Below, piece after piece: positions 1 to 5,731 of a stretch of DNA of 10,985 nt. The translations under genes were made by a program, and so were the position numbers. Origin of the DNA: CAZFAT01 sp964517075. GTDB lineage: Bacteria; Acidobacteriota; Vicinamibacteria; Vicinamibacterales; SCN-69-37. Positions within the stretch are counted from its first letter, which is position 1, and every line of letters starts with the position of its first letter. The notes beneath the pieces are model-generated. The model had not been told where the DNA came from and searched no databases. It worked only from the letters and a program-made list of their open reading frames with translations. The stretch lies in assembly GCA_964517075.1 (NCBI GenBank), contig CAZFAT010000262.1, forward strand, positions 1-10,985, read 5' to 3'.

Positions 1-251
1 TCGATGTTGCCGCCGAGGATCGTGAACGTGCCGCGCGCGTTGATCAGCGGGCGGACGCCGAGCGCCTGATAGGGACTGACGGCGGGCGCGGCCGCCGTCG
101 CGGCTCGCTGCGCGGCCGTCTCGAGGGCGTCGGCCGACGCGCCCCGCGACGACAGCCACCCGCCACCGCCGAGGAAGCCGGCCAATCCCAACAGGCGCCG
201 ACGGCTGAGACGAAGCAGAGACGTCGGGTCGTACGGCGCTGAGTGGGACAT
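1..251 (-). CDS. Tat-exported SelA-like PLP-dependent enzyme, N-terminal part (runs off left edge)
   Basis: This is an open frame of 83 codons from ATG at 251 to the left edge with no stop, so only the N-terminus is seen. Residues 16-31 carry a twin-arginine signal (SRRRLLGL followed by a Gly-rich hydrophobic stretch), then an Ala-rich linker. From about residue 62 the motif YQALGVRPLINARGTFTILG matches the opening of SelA-like, fold-type I PLP proteins (selenocysteine synthase and D-glucosaminate-6-phosphate ammonia-lyase relatives), which begin with a 'lgvrpviNa.Gt.T.lGg' segment. The PLP lysine lies outside the window, so the reaction cannot be fixed. Start choice is supported by GGAGG (plus 257-261) five bases upstream of the ATG and a candidate promoter at 282-310. 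The Tat signal implies folding with cofactor in the cytoplasm and action in the periplasm. Family call is fairly good; substrate is unknown. Confidence 0.72.
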   Translation of the reverse strand, partial: MSHSAPYDPTSLLRLSRRRLLGLAGFLGGGGWLSSRGASADALETAAQRAATAAAPAVSPYQALGVRPLINARGTFTILGGNI

Positions 252-281
252 GTGGGCCTCCACCGCTGGCGGGACGACGGA

Positions 282-310
282 AGAAAAACACCTCTGCCGG
301 GCTTTGTCAA
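282..310 (-). promoter_or_regulatory. Candidate sigma-70-type promoter for the SelA-like gene
   Basis: On the minus strand a perfect -35 box TTGACA (plus 305-310) is followed after 17 bases by TTTTCT (plus 282-287), a weak -10 box. Transcription would start near 275, giving a leader of about 24 bases that contains the GGAGG site at 257-261. The -35 and spacing are convincing; the -10 is poor. Confidence 0.42.
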
Positions 311-388
311 CACAGGGCAGGGTGGCCGCCGATGCCACGCGGGAGGTCCCAGCGGGGTCGGCGTGTCCGGCTTCCGCTCGGGACGCGT

Positions 389-868
389 CTACCGCCGGCG
401 AGCGGCTTTCCTGGCTTTCTTCGCGGTTCTGGCGACGGTGCGTCTGGCTCGTCTGACCGTCTTCCTGGCAACCTTCCTGGCAACCTTCCGCGTCCTGGCC
501 GCTCGGGCCTTGCCGACGCGGGCGGCCTTGGTCACGCGCCTCGCGCGCTTCCTGGCCGAGACCCTGACGCGGCGTACGGCCTTCGCCGCGCGCTTCTTGA
601 CCGTGCTGGCCTTCTTGACGGCCTGACGCGCGGCCGGCTTGACGCCGGCCGTGGCGGCCCGCGCGGCGCCGGCCACCGCAGCCGCCCTGGCCTCGACGGC
701 CTTGGCGACGCCGGCGGCCGTCGCCTTCCCAGCCTCGACCTTCTCGGCCGCCTGGTCAACGAGCGCGGCGGCGGTCTCCTTCAGTGCATCCAGCGCACCA
801 GCCGCGCGCCCAAGCGTGCGGCCGATGGTCTCGGCCGTGTTCTGCAGGGTGTCGTTTGCGTCCGTCAT
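389..868 (-). CDS. Histone H1-like Lys/Arg/Ala-rich protein (putative nucleoid-associated)
   Basis: This 159-residue protein has two parts. Residues 1-75 are Ala-rich with scattered Glu, Asp and Lys, suited to a long amphipathic helix. Residues 77-159 are almost only Ala, Val, Thr, Ser, Lys and Arg: I count 39 basic residues of 83 and no acidic residue after Glu59. The whole protein has no aromatic residue, Cys or His. This composition resembles the basic tails of histone H1, chlamydial HctB and AlgP/AlgR3-type bacterial proteins, which bind DNA through charge. VARK-type motifs recur near residues 129-137, matching a DNA tandem repeat at 462-489. Start is supported by GGAGG six bases before the ATG. 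It lies 31 bases after the aldehyde dehydrogenase stop, so it may be co-transcribed or have its own start. DNA compaction is an inference from composition; RNA or polyphosphate binding is also possible. Confidence 0.75.
   Translation of the reverse strand: MTDANDTLQNTAETIGRTLGRAAGALDALKETAAALVDQAAEKVEAGKATAAGVAKAVEARAAAVAGAARAATAGVKPAARQAVKKASTVKKRAAKAVRRVRVSARKRARRVTKAARVGKARAARTRKVARKVARKTVRRARRTVARTAKKARKAARRR
462..489. repeat. Short tandem repeat (12-bp unit) inside the histone-like gene
   Basis: The unit TTCCTGGCAACC occurs twice in tandem (462-473 and 474-485) and is followed by four more bases of a third copy. It is in frame and encodes repeated VARK residues on the minus strand. It shows how the basic tail could lengthen or shorten by replication slippage without a frameshift. 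Confidence 0.7.
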
Positions 869-899
869 GAATCCTCCGGGCGGCTAATCCTACGCCCTT

Positions 900-2483
900 T
901 CACACCACGGCGCCGTTCACCGTCCGTCGAATCCCAAGCGGATTGTCATCACGCAGCGCGGCCGGGAGCAATGCGGCGGGACAGTTCTGATAGCACACCG
1001 GCCTGACGAACCGATAGAGCGCGGCAGTGCCCACCGACGTGAACCGGACGTCGGTGGTCGCCGGATACGGGCCACCATGGTGCATCGCCGGGGAGACCTC
1101 CACGCCAGTCGGAAAGCCATTGATGACGAGGCGGCCGGCCTTCTGTTCGAGGAGGCGCAGGAGCGGGGCGGCCGCCTCCAGATCCGCCGGCGTGCCGTGA
1201 ATCGACGCCGTGAGCTGGCCGTCGAGCTGGCTGGCGATCCGTTCGAGCTCGTCGAGACTGGACGCGGCGATCAGGAGGGCGTACGGACCGAAGACCTCCT
1301 CCGCCAGTTCCGGATGTTTCTGGAAATTCGCGGCATCCGTTCGCGCGACGACCGCTTCGCCGTGCGTCCGCGACCCGTCGGCCCGCTCCGCGGCTCGGGC
1401 GACGACCGCCACGCCGGTCACGACCGAGGCGTGGCGCAGCCCGTGGTGATACGCCTCGGCAATCCCTGCGTGCAGCATCGTCCCCGGCGCCACGGCTTCG
1501 AGGAGTCCCCCGAGTGACGCCTGGAACACGTCGAACGTGTCACCACCGAGTCCGAACACGAGACCGGGCTTCGTGCAGAACTGGCCCACCCCCATCGTCA
1601 CTGAGTTCTTGAGGCCTTCGGCGATCGCGGCCCCCCGCTCGCGCATGGCGCCGGGCAGGATGAACACGGGGTTCACGCTGCTCATCTCCGCGAAGACGGG
1701 AATCGGCGCCGGACGGGCCGCGGCCGCGTCGAAGAGCGCGCGGCCGGCCGCGCGCGATCCGGTGAATCCCACCGCTGTCGTCGACGGATGACGCACAAGC
1801 GCCACGCCGATGACCGTGCCGGCGCCGTGAAGCATCGAGAAGACGCCGGGCGCGAGTCCGCACGCATCCGCGGCGCACGCCACCGCGCCGGCAACGAGCT
1901 CGGACGCGCCCGGATGGCCGCTGTGGGCTTTCACGATGACCGGGGTCCCGGTGGCGAGCGCGGACGCCGTGTCGCCGCCGGCCACGGAAAACGCTAGCGG
2001 AAAGTTGCTCGATCCGAAGACCACGACCGGTCCGATGGGCACGAGCAGGCGTCGCAGGTCCGGCCTCGGCAGGGGTTGCCGGTCCGGGATGGCGGTGTCG
2101 ATGCGCGCGTCCACCCAGGATCCCTCGCGCGCCACCTGGGCGAACAGGCGCAACTGGTTCACCGTCCGCGTGCGTTCCCCGATCAGGCGCGCGGCCGGCA
2201 GGCCGGTCTCGAGATGCGCACGCGTGATGAGCGCGTCGCCGAGCCCCATGATCTCGTCGCCGATCCGTTCGAGAAACGCCGCGCGAACGTCGCCGGCCGT
2301 CTCGCGATAGGCCTGAAACGCCTCGTCGGCCAGCCGGAGGGTCGCATCCACGTCGAGCGGCGATGCCATGTGGAACGGCGGATCGAGTGCCGAGCCATCG
2401 AGCGGACTGCGCGCGCGAAAGGTCTGGGTTCCAGCGATCTCTCGACCGCCGATCACACTGTGGCCGTGCAGGGATGAAGGCAT
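900..2483 (-). CDS. Alpha-ketoglutaric semialdehyde dehydrogenase (aldehyde dehydrogenase, NADP+-type)
   Basis: A full-length, 527-residue aldehyde dehydrogenase. Visible motifs are GSSNFPLAFSVAGGDTASAL around residues 157-176 with Asn160, Lys185 in VIVKAH (cofactor binding), GFTGS at 239-243, the general base Glu266 in FAEMSS, and the catalytic Cys303 in GQFCTKPG. The combination AEMSSVNPVF plus FCTKPG is typical of the alpha-ketoglutaric semialdehyde (2,5-dioxovalerate) dehydrogenase branch, EC 1.2.1.26, rather than of general ALDHs. The enzyme would oxidise 2-oxoglutarate semialdehyde to 2-oxoglutarate in the cytoplasm. It starts 15 bases after the stop of the FAH-fold dehydratase, whose likely product is this substrate, so the two genes probably form an operon. 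The site before the ATG is a poor Shine-Dalgarno, consistent with coupling. Cofactor preference (NAD or NADP) cannot be read from the sequence. Confidence 0.9.
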   Translation of the reverse strand: MPSSLHGHSVIGGREIAGTQTFRARSPLDGSALDPPFHMASPLDVDATLRLADEAFQAYRETAGDVRAAFLERIGDEIMGLGDALITRAHLETGLPAARLIGERTRTVNQLRLFAQVAREGSWVDARIDTAIPDRQPLPRPDLRRLLVPIGPVVVFGSSNFPLAFSVAGGDTASALATGTPVIVKAHSGHPGASELVAGAVACAADACGLAPGVFSMLHGAGTVIGVALVRHPSTTAVGFTGSRAAGRALFDAAAARPAPIPVFAEMSSVNPVFILPGAMRERGAAIAEGLKNSVTMGVGQFCTKPGLVFGLGGDTFDVFQASLGGLLEAVAPGTMLHAGIAEAYHHGLRHASVVTGVAVVARAAERADGSRTHGEAVVARTDAANFQKHPELAEEVFGPYALLIAASSLDELERIASQLDGQLTASIHGTPADLEAAAPLLRLLEQKAGRLVINGFPTGVEVSPAMHHGGPYPATTDVRFTSVGTAALYRFVRPVCYQNCPAALLPAALRDDNPLGIRRTVNGAVV

Positions 2484-2498
2484 GGTGACTGTCGGTTT

Positions 2499-3356
2499 CT
2501 AGACCACCGTCACTGGATTGGTCAGTCGTCCGATTCCCGAAATGTCGATGGTCACTTCGTCGCCCTCCTGAAGGGTGAAGGACTCGTCAGGGACGATTCC
2601 GGTCCCGGTGAGCAGCACGGCGCCGTGCGGGAAGACCTGCGACCGAAAGAGAAAGCCGGCCAGCTCGTCGAACGTGCGCTTGATCTGGCCGACCGAGGTC
2701 GTGCCGCTGAACGCGCTCGTGCCGCCGCGGCGGATGTCGAGCGAGATCGACCACGCCCTCGCGGCCGCCTCCGGCGTGCCAAGGGTCACCCAGGGCCCGA
2801 GCGCGCACGACCGGTCGTACGTCTTCGCCTGCGGCAGGTACAGGAGATTCTCCCCCTCGATGCTTCGCGAGCTCATGTCATTGCCGATCGTGCAGCCGAC
2901 GACCTGACCGCGCGACGACAGCACGAGCGCGAGCTCGGGTTCCGGCACGTTCCAGGTGGAGTCGCGCCGGATGCCGACCGGCTCCCCCGCCGCCACGACC
3001 TTGTCCGGGAGTGACTTGAAGAAGAGCTCCGGCCGTTCCGCCTCGTAGACGCGGTCGTAGGCCGTGGCGCTGAAGTCCGACTCCTCCATACGCGCCGCCT
3101 TGCTCCGGAGGTAGGTCACGCCTGCCGCCCACACCTCCTGGCGCTCGACGGGCGCGTGAAGCCTGACGTCCGCCAGGGCGTGCCGAGGCAGCGAACCGTG
3201 CGCGGCCTCCCGCACCGCGGCGACCGGATCGCGGCTCTCGAGGACCGCGGTCAGGCTGGTGAGCCCCGCCGGCGTGAGATCCAGGACGAGGGGCTCGTCC
3301 GTCACGAGACCGAGACGGATGTCGCCACGGCCAGAAGCGAAACGGCACACGCGCAT
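2499..3356 (-). CDS. FAH-family protein, probable 2-keto-3-deoxy-pentonate dehydratase
   Basis: A 285-residue protein of the fumarylacetoacetate hydrolase family. After an N-terminal domain (residues 1-70), the FAH core starts at about residue 75 with WAAGVTYLRSKAARM. The metal site is visible as Glu139 and Glu141 in VPEPELAL plus Asp160 in IGNDMSSRSIE; the segment YDRVYEAERPELFFKS is typical of the branch containing 2-keto-3-deoxy-D-arabinonate dehydratase (EC 4.2.1.141). That enzyme makes 2-oxoglutarate semialdehyde, exactly the substrate of the dehydrogenase encoded 15 bases downstream, and this neighbour is the main argument for the function. Other FAH members are hydrolases or decarboxylases, so a hydrolase acting on an acylpyruvate is the alternative. 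The protein is cytoplasmic with no signal peptide. ATG at 3356 lacks a clear Shine-Dalgarno, but a -10-like box lies six bases upstream, suggesting leaderless initiation. Confidence 0.85.
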   Translation of the reverse strand: MRVCRFASGRGDIRLGLVTDEPLVLDLTPAGLTSLTAVLESRDPVAAVREAAHGSLPRHALADVRLHAPVERQEVWAAGVTYLRSKAARMEESDFSATAYDRVYEAERPELFFKSLPDKVVAAGEPVGIRRDSTWNVPEPELALVLSSRGQVVGCTIGNDMSSRSIEGENLLYLPQAKTYDRSCALGPWVTLGTPEAAARAWSISLDIRRGGTSAFSGTTSVGQIKRTFDELAGFLFRSQVFPHGAVLLTGTGIVPDESFTLQEGDEVTIDISGIGRLTNPVTVV

Positions 3357-3362
3357 GCCGGG

Positions 3363-3390
3363 ATCCTACGGGTGTCCGGCCGAAACTCAA
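3363..3390 (-). promoter_or_regulatory. Candidate leaderless promoter of the dehydratase-dehydrogenase operon
   Basis: On the minus strand TTGAGT (plus 3385-3390) is followed by a 16-base spacer and TAGGAT (plus 3363-3368). The -10 box ends six bases before the ATG at 3356, so the transcript would begin at or next to the start codon. There is no good ribosome binding site there, which fits leaderless translation. Confidence 0.42.
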
Positions 3391-3424
3391 AGACCGCTCC
3401 GCCCGGCCACCACAGGTGTAGGAT
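3363..3424. repeat. Inverted repeat in the divergent intergenic region (possible shared operator)
   Basis: ATCCTACGGGTGT at 3363-3375 is matched on the other strand by ATCCTACACCTGT (reverse complement of 3412-3424). Ten of 13 positions agree, with the first seven identical. Each arm covers a TAGGAT -10-like box, one facing left (3363-3368) and one facing right (3419-3424). This could be a pair of sites for one regulator of both divergent units, or simply two similar -10 elements. No matching regulator gene is next to it. Confidence 0.35.
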
Positions 3425-3492
3425 GGCGCCCAACCAGCGCGTGGTGCAGGTCGCCGTGACTGGACACGCCCGACCAACGAAGGAGTGATGCC

Positions 3493-4008
3493 ATGGATGC
3501 CAGGAGCCGGCGCAGATTCGTCAGCAGCATGATGGCGGCCACGGCCGCGGCAATGGGCGGATCGGCCGTCTTCGGCGCTCCGGTCCAGCGGCAAGGCGGC
3601 GGCGCACGGCCACCACGGCCGAGGCCGGCGGGCATCGTGTGGATCTCGGGGATCGGGACCGGGAACCCGCCCGGCCCCAACACCTGGGACATCAGAGAGC
3701 ACACGCGACTCACGATGGACAACGTGAAGGCCGCGGTCGAGCGGTTGGGCGGCACGATGAGCGATTTCCTCTACATGCAGGTGTTCTATTGCCTGCACCT
3801 GGACGACAGCACGCCGACGCCGGCCGGGACCGCGGCGTTCGCTGAGTACCAGCGTGGCTATCAGGACCTGAACAGCGTGTACAACACCTACTGGAGGGAC
3901 ACCAAGTACGGCGCCCCCCCGCGCTCGTGCTTCGCGCTAACGTGGATTCCCGGCAATTCGCTGGTGGAGATCGTCGGCGCGGCGCATGTCCCGTCGCCGT
4001 CCGCGTAG
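3493..4008 (+). CDS. Tat-exported RidA/YjgF/UK114-family protein
   Basis: A 171-residue protein with a twin-arginine signal (SRRRFV at residues 5-10, then an Ala/Met-rich hydrophobic stretch to about residue 30) followed by a low-complexity Arg/Pro linker. From residue 47 it follows the RidA fold: IVWISGIG, then NVKAAVERLGGTMSDFLYMQVFY (residues 78-99, the helix and strand of the 'Ni...Le..G...dvv....yl' pattern), then Arg144 in APPRSCFALTWIPG and Glu159 in LVEIVGAAHV. The 15-residue spacing of this Arg and Glu matches Arg105 and Glu120 of E. coli RidA, the residues that bind the substrate carboxylate and help deaminate enamines/imines. RidA proteins are normally cytoplasmic and about 130 residues long; the export signal is unusual. 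AAGGAG at 3480-3485, seven bases before the ATG, supports the start. The next gene begins seven bases downstream, so they form an operon. The actual substrate is unknown. Confidence 0.85.
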   Translation: MDARSRRRFVSSMMAATAAAMGGSAVFGAPVQRQGGGARPPRPRPAGIVWISGIGTGNPPGPNTWDIREHTRLTMDNVKAAVERLGGTMSDFLYMQVFYCLHLDDSTPTPAGTAAFAEYQRGYQDLNSVYNTYWRDTKYGAPPRSCFALTWIPGNSLVEIVGAAHVPSPSA

Positions 4009-4015
4009 GCTCGAG

Positions 4016-5353
4016 ATGACTTCCTCAATTCCCCGCCGTTTCACAGCGGCTGTCCTCGGTCTCGCGCTGGCGGGACTGGCGGCCGCACAGCCCGGGCCCG
4101 TCGCCCGGGCGCAAGGCCAGGCGACCACGCCGTCAACGGCGGCGGCCCAGCCCGCCTACGAGCTGCTATTGAAGGGTGGACATGTCATCGACGGTCGCAA
4201 TGGCATCAGTGCCATCCGGGACGTCGCCATCCGGAAGGGAACGATTGCCGCCGTCGCGGCCGACATTCCCTCGTCGCAGGCAGCGAAAACCGTCGATGTG
4301 TCCGGTCTGTACGTCACCCCCGGTCTGATCGACATCCACGTGCATGTCTACCCTGGCGAGCGGCGGAACACGTACGCCGGCGGTGACCTCAGCGTGCCGC
4401 CCGACGGCTTCACCCTCCGGAACGGCGTCACGACCGTGGCCGACGCCGGCAGTTCTGGCTGGCGGACCTTCGAGGATTTTCGGACTCGCGTGGTCTCACG
4501 TTCCCGCACGCGCGTCGTCGCGTTCCTCAACATCGTCGGAGTCGGCATGCGCGAGGGGGGACTCGAACAGAACCTCGAGGACATGGCGGTCCAGCCCACG
4601 GCCGACATGGCGCTCAAGCACAAGGGCGTCATCATCGGCATCAAGAGCGCCCATTTCAACGGCAAGGAGTGGACGCCGTACGAGCGGGCCGTGGAGGTGG
4701 GCCGGCGGGCCAATATTCCGGTGATGGTGGATTTCGGCGGGAACGTGAAAGCGGGCCGGACGATTGACGACCTCGTGACGAAGTACTTCCGGCCCGGCGA
4801 CATCTTCACCCACATGTACGGCGGCGTGCGCGGCGAGATGGCCGCCGATCGCAGCGGACCCAGCCAGGCGCTGGTCGCCGGGCGCAAACGCGGCGTCATC
4901 TTCGACGTGGGTCACGGCGGCGGCAGCTTCCGCTGGGACGCCGCGGTGCCGATGGTCAAGGCCGGGTTCCTCCCGGATTCCATTTCCACCGACCTCCACG
5001 TGTCGAGCATGAACGCCGGGATGAAGAACATGCTCGACGTGATGAGCAAGTTCCTGGTGCTGGGCATGTCGCTGGACGACGTCATCCTCCGATCGACCTG
5101 GCATCCGGCCCGGGAGATCCAGCGGACGGACCTCGGACACCTCTCGGTCGGGGCGCCGGCCGACGTGGCGGTGCTACGGCGCGAGACCGGACGATTCGGC
5201 TTCGTCGATCAGCTTGGACTCCGCGTGGACGGGACCGAACGGCTGACCTGTGAGTTCACGCTGCGCGAGGGCGCCGTGGTCTTCGACTCGAACGGATTGA
5301 CGAGAGCCGCCTTTCCAGGTGTGAAGTTAGGGATCCCCCCGGTGATGCCTTGA
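4016..5353 (+). CDS. Exported amidohydrolase/deacetylase-family metallohydrolase
   Basis: A 445-residue amidohydrolase-superfamily protein. ATG at 4016 is preferred because it gives a short basic N-terminus and a Sec-type signal (residues 6-25); an in-frame ATG at 3986 would overlap the RidA gene. The N-terminal strand domain (ELLLKGGHVIDGRNG, residues 49-63) leads to the metal motif DIHVHV with His108 and His110. Other likely ligands are Lys210 in IIGIKSAHF (a carboxylated lysine in binuclear members), His266 in DIFTHMYGG and Asp326 in STDLH. At the usual strand-5 histidine (PLMVHIG in relatives) this protein has Asp239 in PVMVDFG. The overall pattern fits the COG3964 group, formerly labelled dihydroorotase-like, whose studied members cleave acetyl esters of alpha-hydroxy acids (from memory) and are often encoded beside SelA-like PLP enzymes. 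Substrate is not known; a role outside the cytoplasm is likely. Confidence 0.86.
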   Translation: MTSSIPRRFTAAVLGLALAGLAAAQPGPVARAQGQATTPSTAAAQPAYELLLKGGHVIDGRNGISAIRDVAIRKGTIAAVAADIPSSQAAKTVDVSGLYVTPGLIDIHVHVYPGERRNTYAGGDLSVPPDGFTLRNGVTTVADAGSSGWRTFEDFRTRVVSRSRTRVVAFLNIVGVGMREGGLEQNLEDMAVQPTADMALKHKGVIIGIKSAHFNGKEWTPYERAVEVGRRANIPVMVDFGGNVKAGRTIDDLVTKYFRPGDIFTHMYGGVRGEMAADRSGPSQALVAGRKRGVIFDVGHGGGSFRWDAAVPMVKAGFLPDSISTDLHVSSMNAGMKNMLDVMSKFLVLGMSLDDVILRSTWHPAREIQRTDLGHLSVGAPADVAVLRRETGRFGFVDQLGLRVDGTERLTCEFTLREGAVVFDSNGLTRAAFPGVKLGIPPVMP

Positions 5354-5378
5354 CGTTCTACACGTTAACGTGTAGCTT
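5350..5378 (+). promoter_or_regulatory. Promoter with perfect 18-bp palindrome: likely PadR operator
   Basis: TTGACG (5350-5355) is followed after 17 bases by TAGCTT (5373-5378), a reasonable -35/-10 pair. The perfect palindrome CTACACGTTAACGTGTAG occupies 5358-5375, filling the spacer and touching the -10 box, so bound protein would block RNA polymerase. The -10 ends eight bases before the PadR ATG at 5387, and no Shine-Dalgarno fits in between, so the mRNA is probably leaderless. PadR regulators commonly repress their own operon from a palindrome at the promoter. The -35 box overlaps the TGA stop of the upstream hydrolase gene. Confidence 0.72.
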
Positions 5379-5386
5379 GTCTTGGC

Positions 5387-5728
5387 ATGCCAGCCCCCTC
5401 GCCGAAATCCGACCTGCTGCAAGGCACGCTCGACGTCCTCATCCTGAAAGTCGTCGCCCTCGGCCCCATTCACGGGTACGCCATCGCGCAACGCCTCCAG
5501 CAGATGTCCGGCGCCGTGCTGCAGGTGCAGCAGGGCTCCCTGTATCCCGCGCTGCACCGGCTCGAGAAGCGACGATGGCTCAAGGCGGAGTGGGCGGCGT
5601 CCGAGACGGGACGCGAGGCGCGGTTCTACACGCTGACGCCGCTCGGTCGGACACAGCTCACGGCGCAGCGCGCGAACTGGGACCGGCTGTCGGCCGCGAT
5701 CTCGGGCGTGCTGCGCACCTCGGAGTGA
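5387..5728 (+). CDS. PadR-family transcriptional regulator
   Basis: A 113-residue PadR protein. Residues 9-80 form the winged helix-turn-helix: LLQGTLDVLILKVVALGPIH (10-29), HGYAIAQRLQQMSG, then the recognition region QVQQGSLYPALHRLEKRRWL and the wing ending in EARFYTLTPLGR. The short C-terminal helix is the dimerisation segment of the small PadR subfamily. It is encoded directly before an ADOP permease, three bases apart; this PadR-ADOP pairing is frequent in Acidobacteriota. It most likely represses its own operon by binding the palindrome just upstream. The inducing ligand cannot be told from sequence; PadR relatives respond to phenolics or drugs. Confidence 0.93.
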   Translation: MPAPSPKSDLLQGTLDVLILKVVALGPIHGYAIAQRLQQMSGAVLQVQQGSLYPALHRLEKRRWLKAEWAASETGREARFYTLTPLGRTQLTAQRANWDRLSAAISGVLRTSE

Positions 5729-5731
5729 GCC

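Noticed and set aside
332..1006. Plus-strand frame opposite the histone-like and dehydrogenase genes
   Set aside because: It spans two genes on the other strand, shows only Gly/Arg/Leu-rich sequence and has no ribosome site; it is a shadow.
2878..3798. 306-codon minus-strand frame over the divergent promoter region
   Set aside because: It overlaps the dehydratase in another frame and the RidA gene antisense, with Arg/Gly/Pro-rich content and no domain.
3986..4015. Upstream in-frame ATG as start of the amidohydrolase
   Set aside because: It would overlap the RidA gene, has no ribosome site and would put extra Arg-rich residues before the signal peptide that begins cleanly at 4016.
5623..5638. 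Second copy-like match (14 of 16 bases) to the left half of the PadR palindrome within padR
   Set aside because: It encodes the conserved FYTLTP wing motif of PadR proteins, and the symmetric half is missing, so coding constraint explains it.
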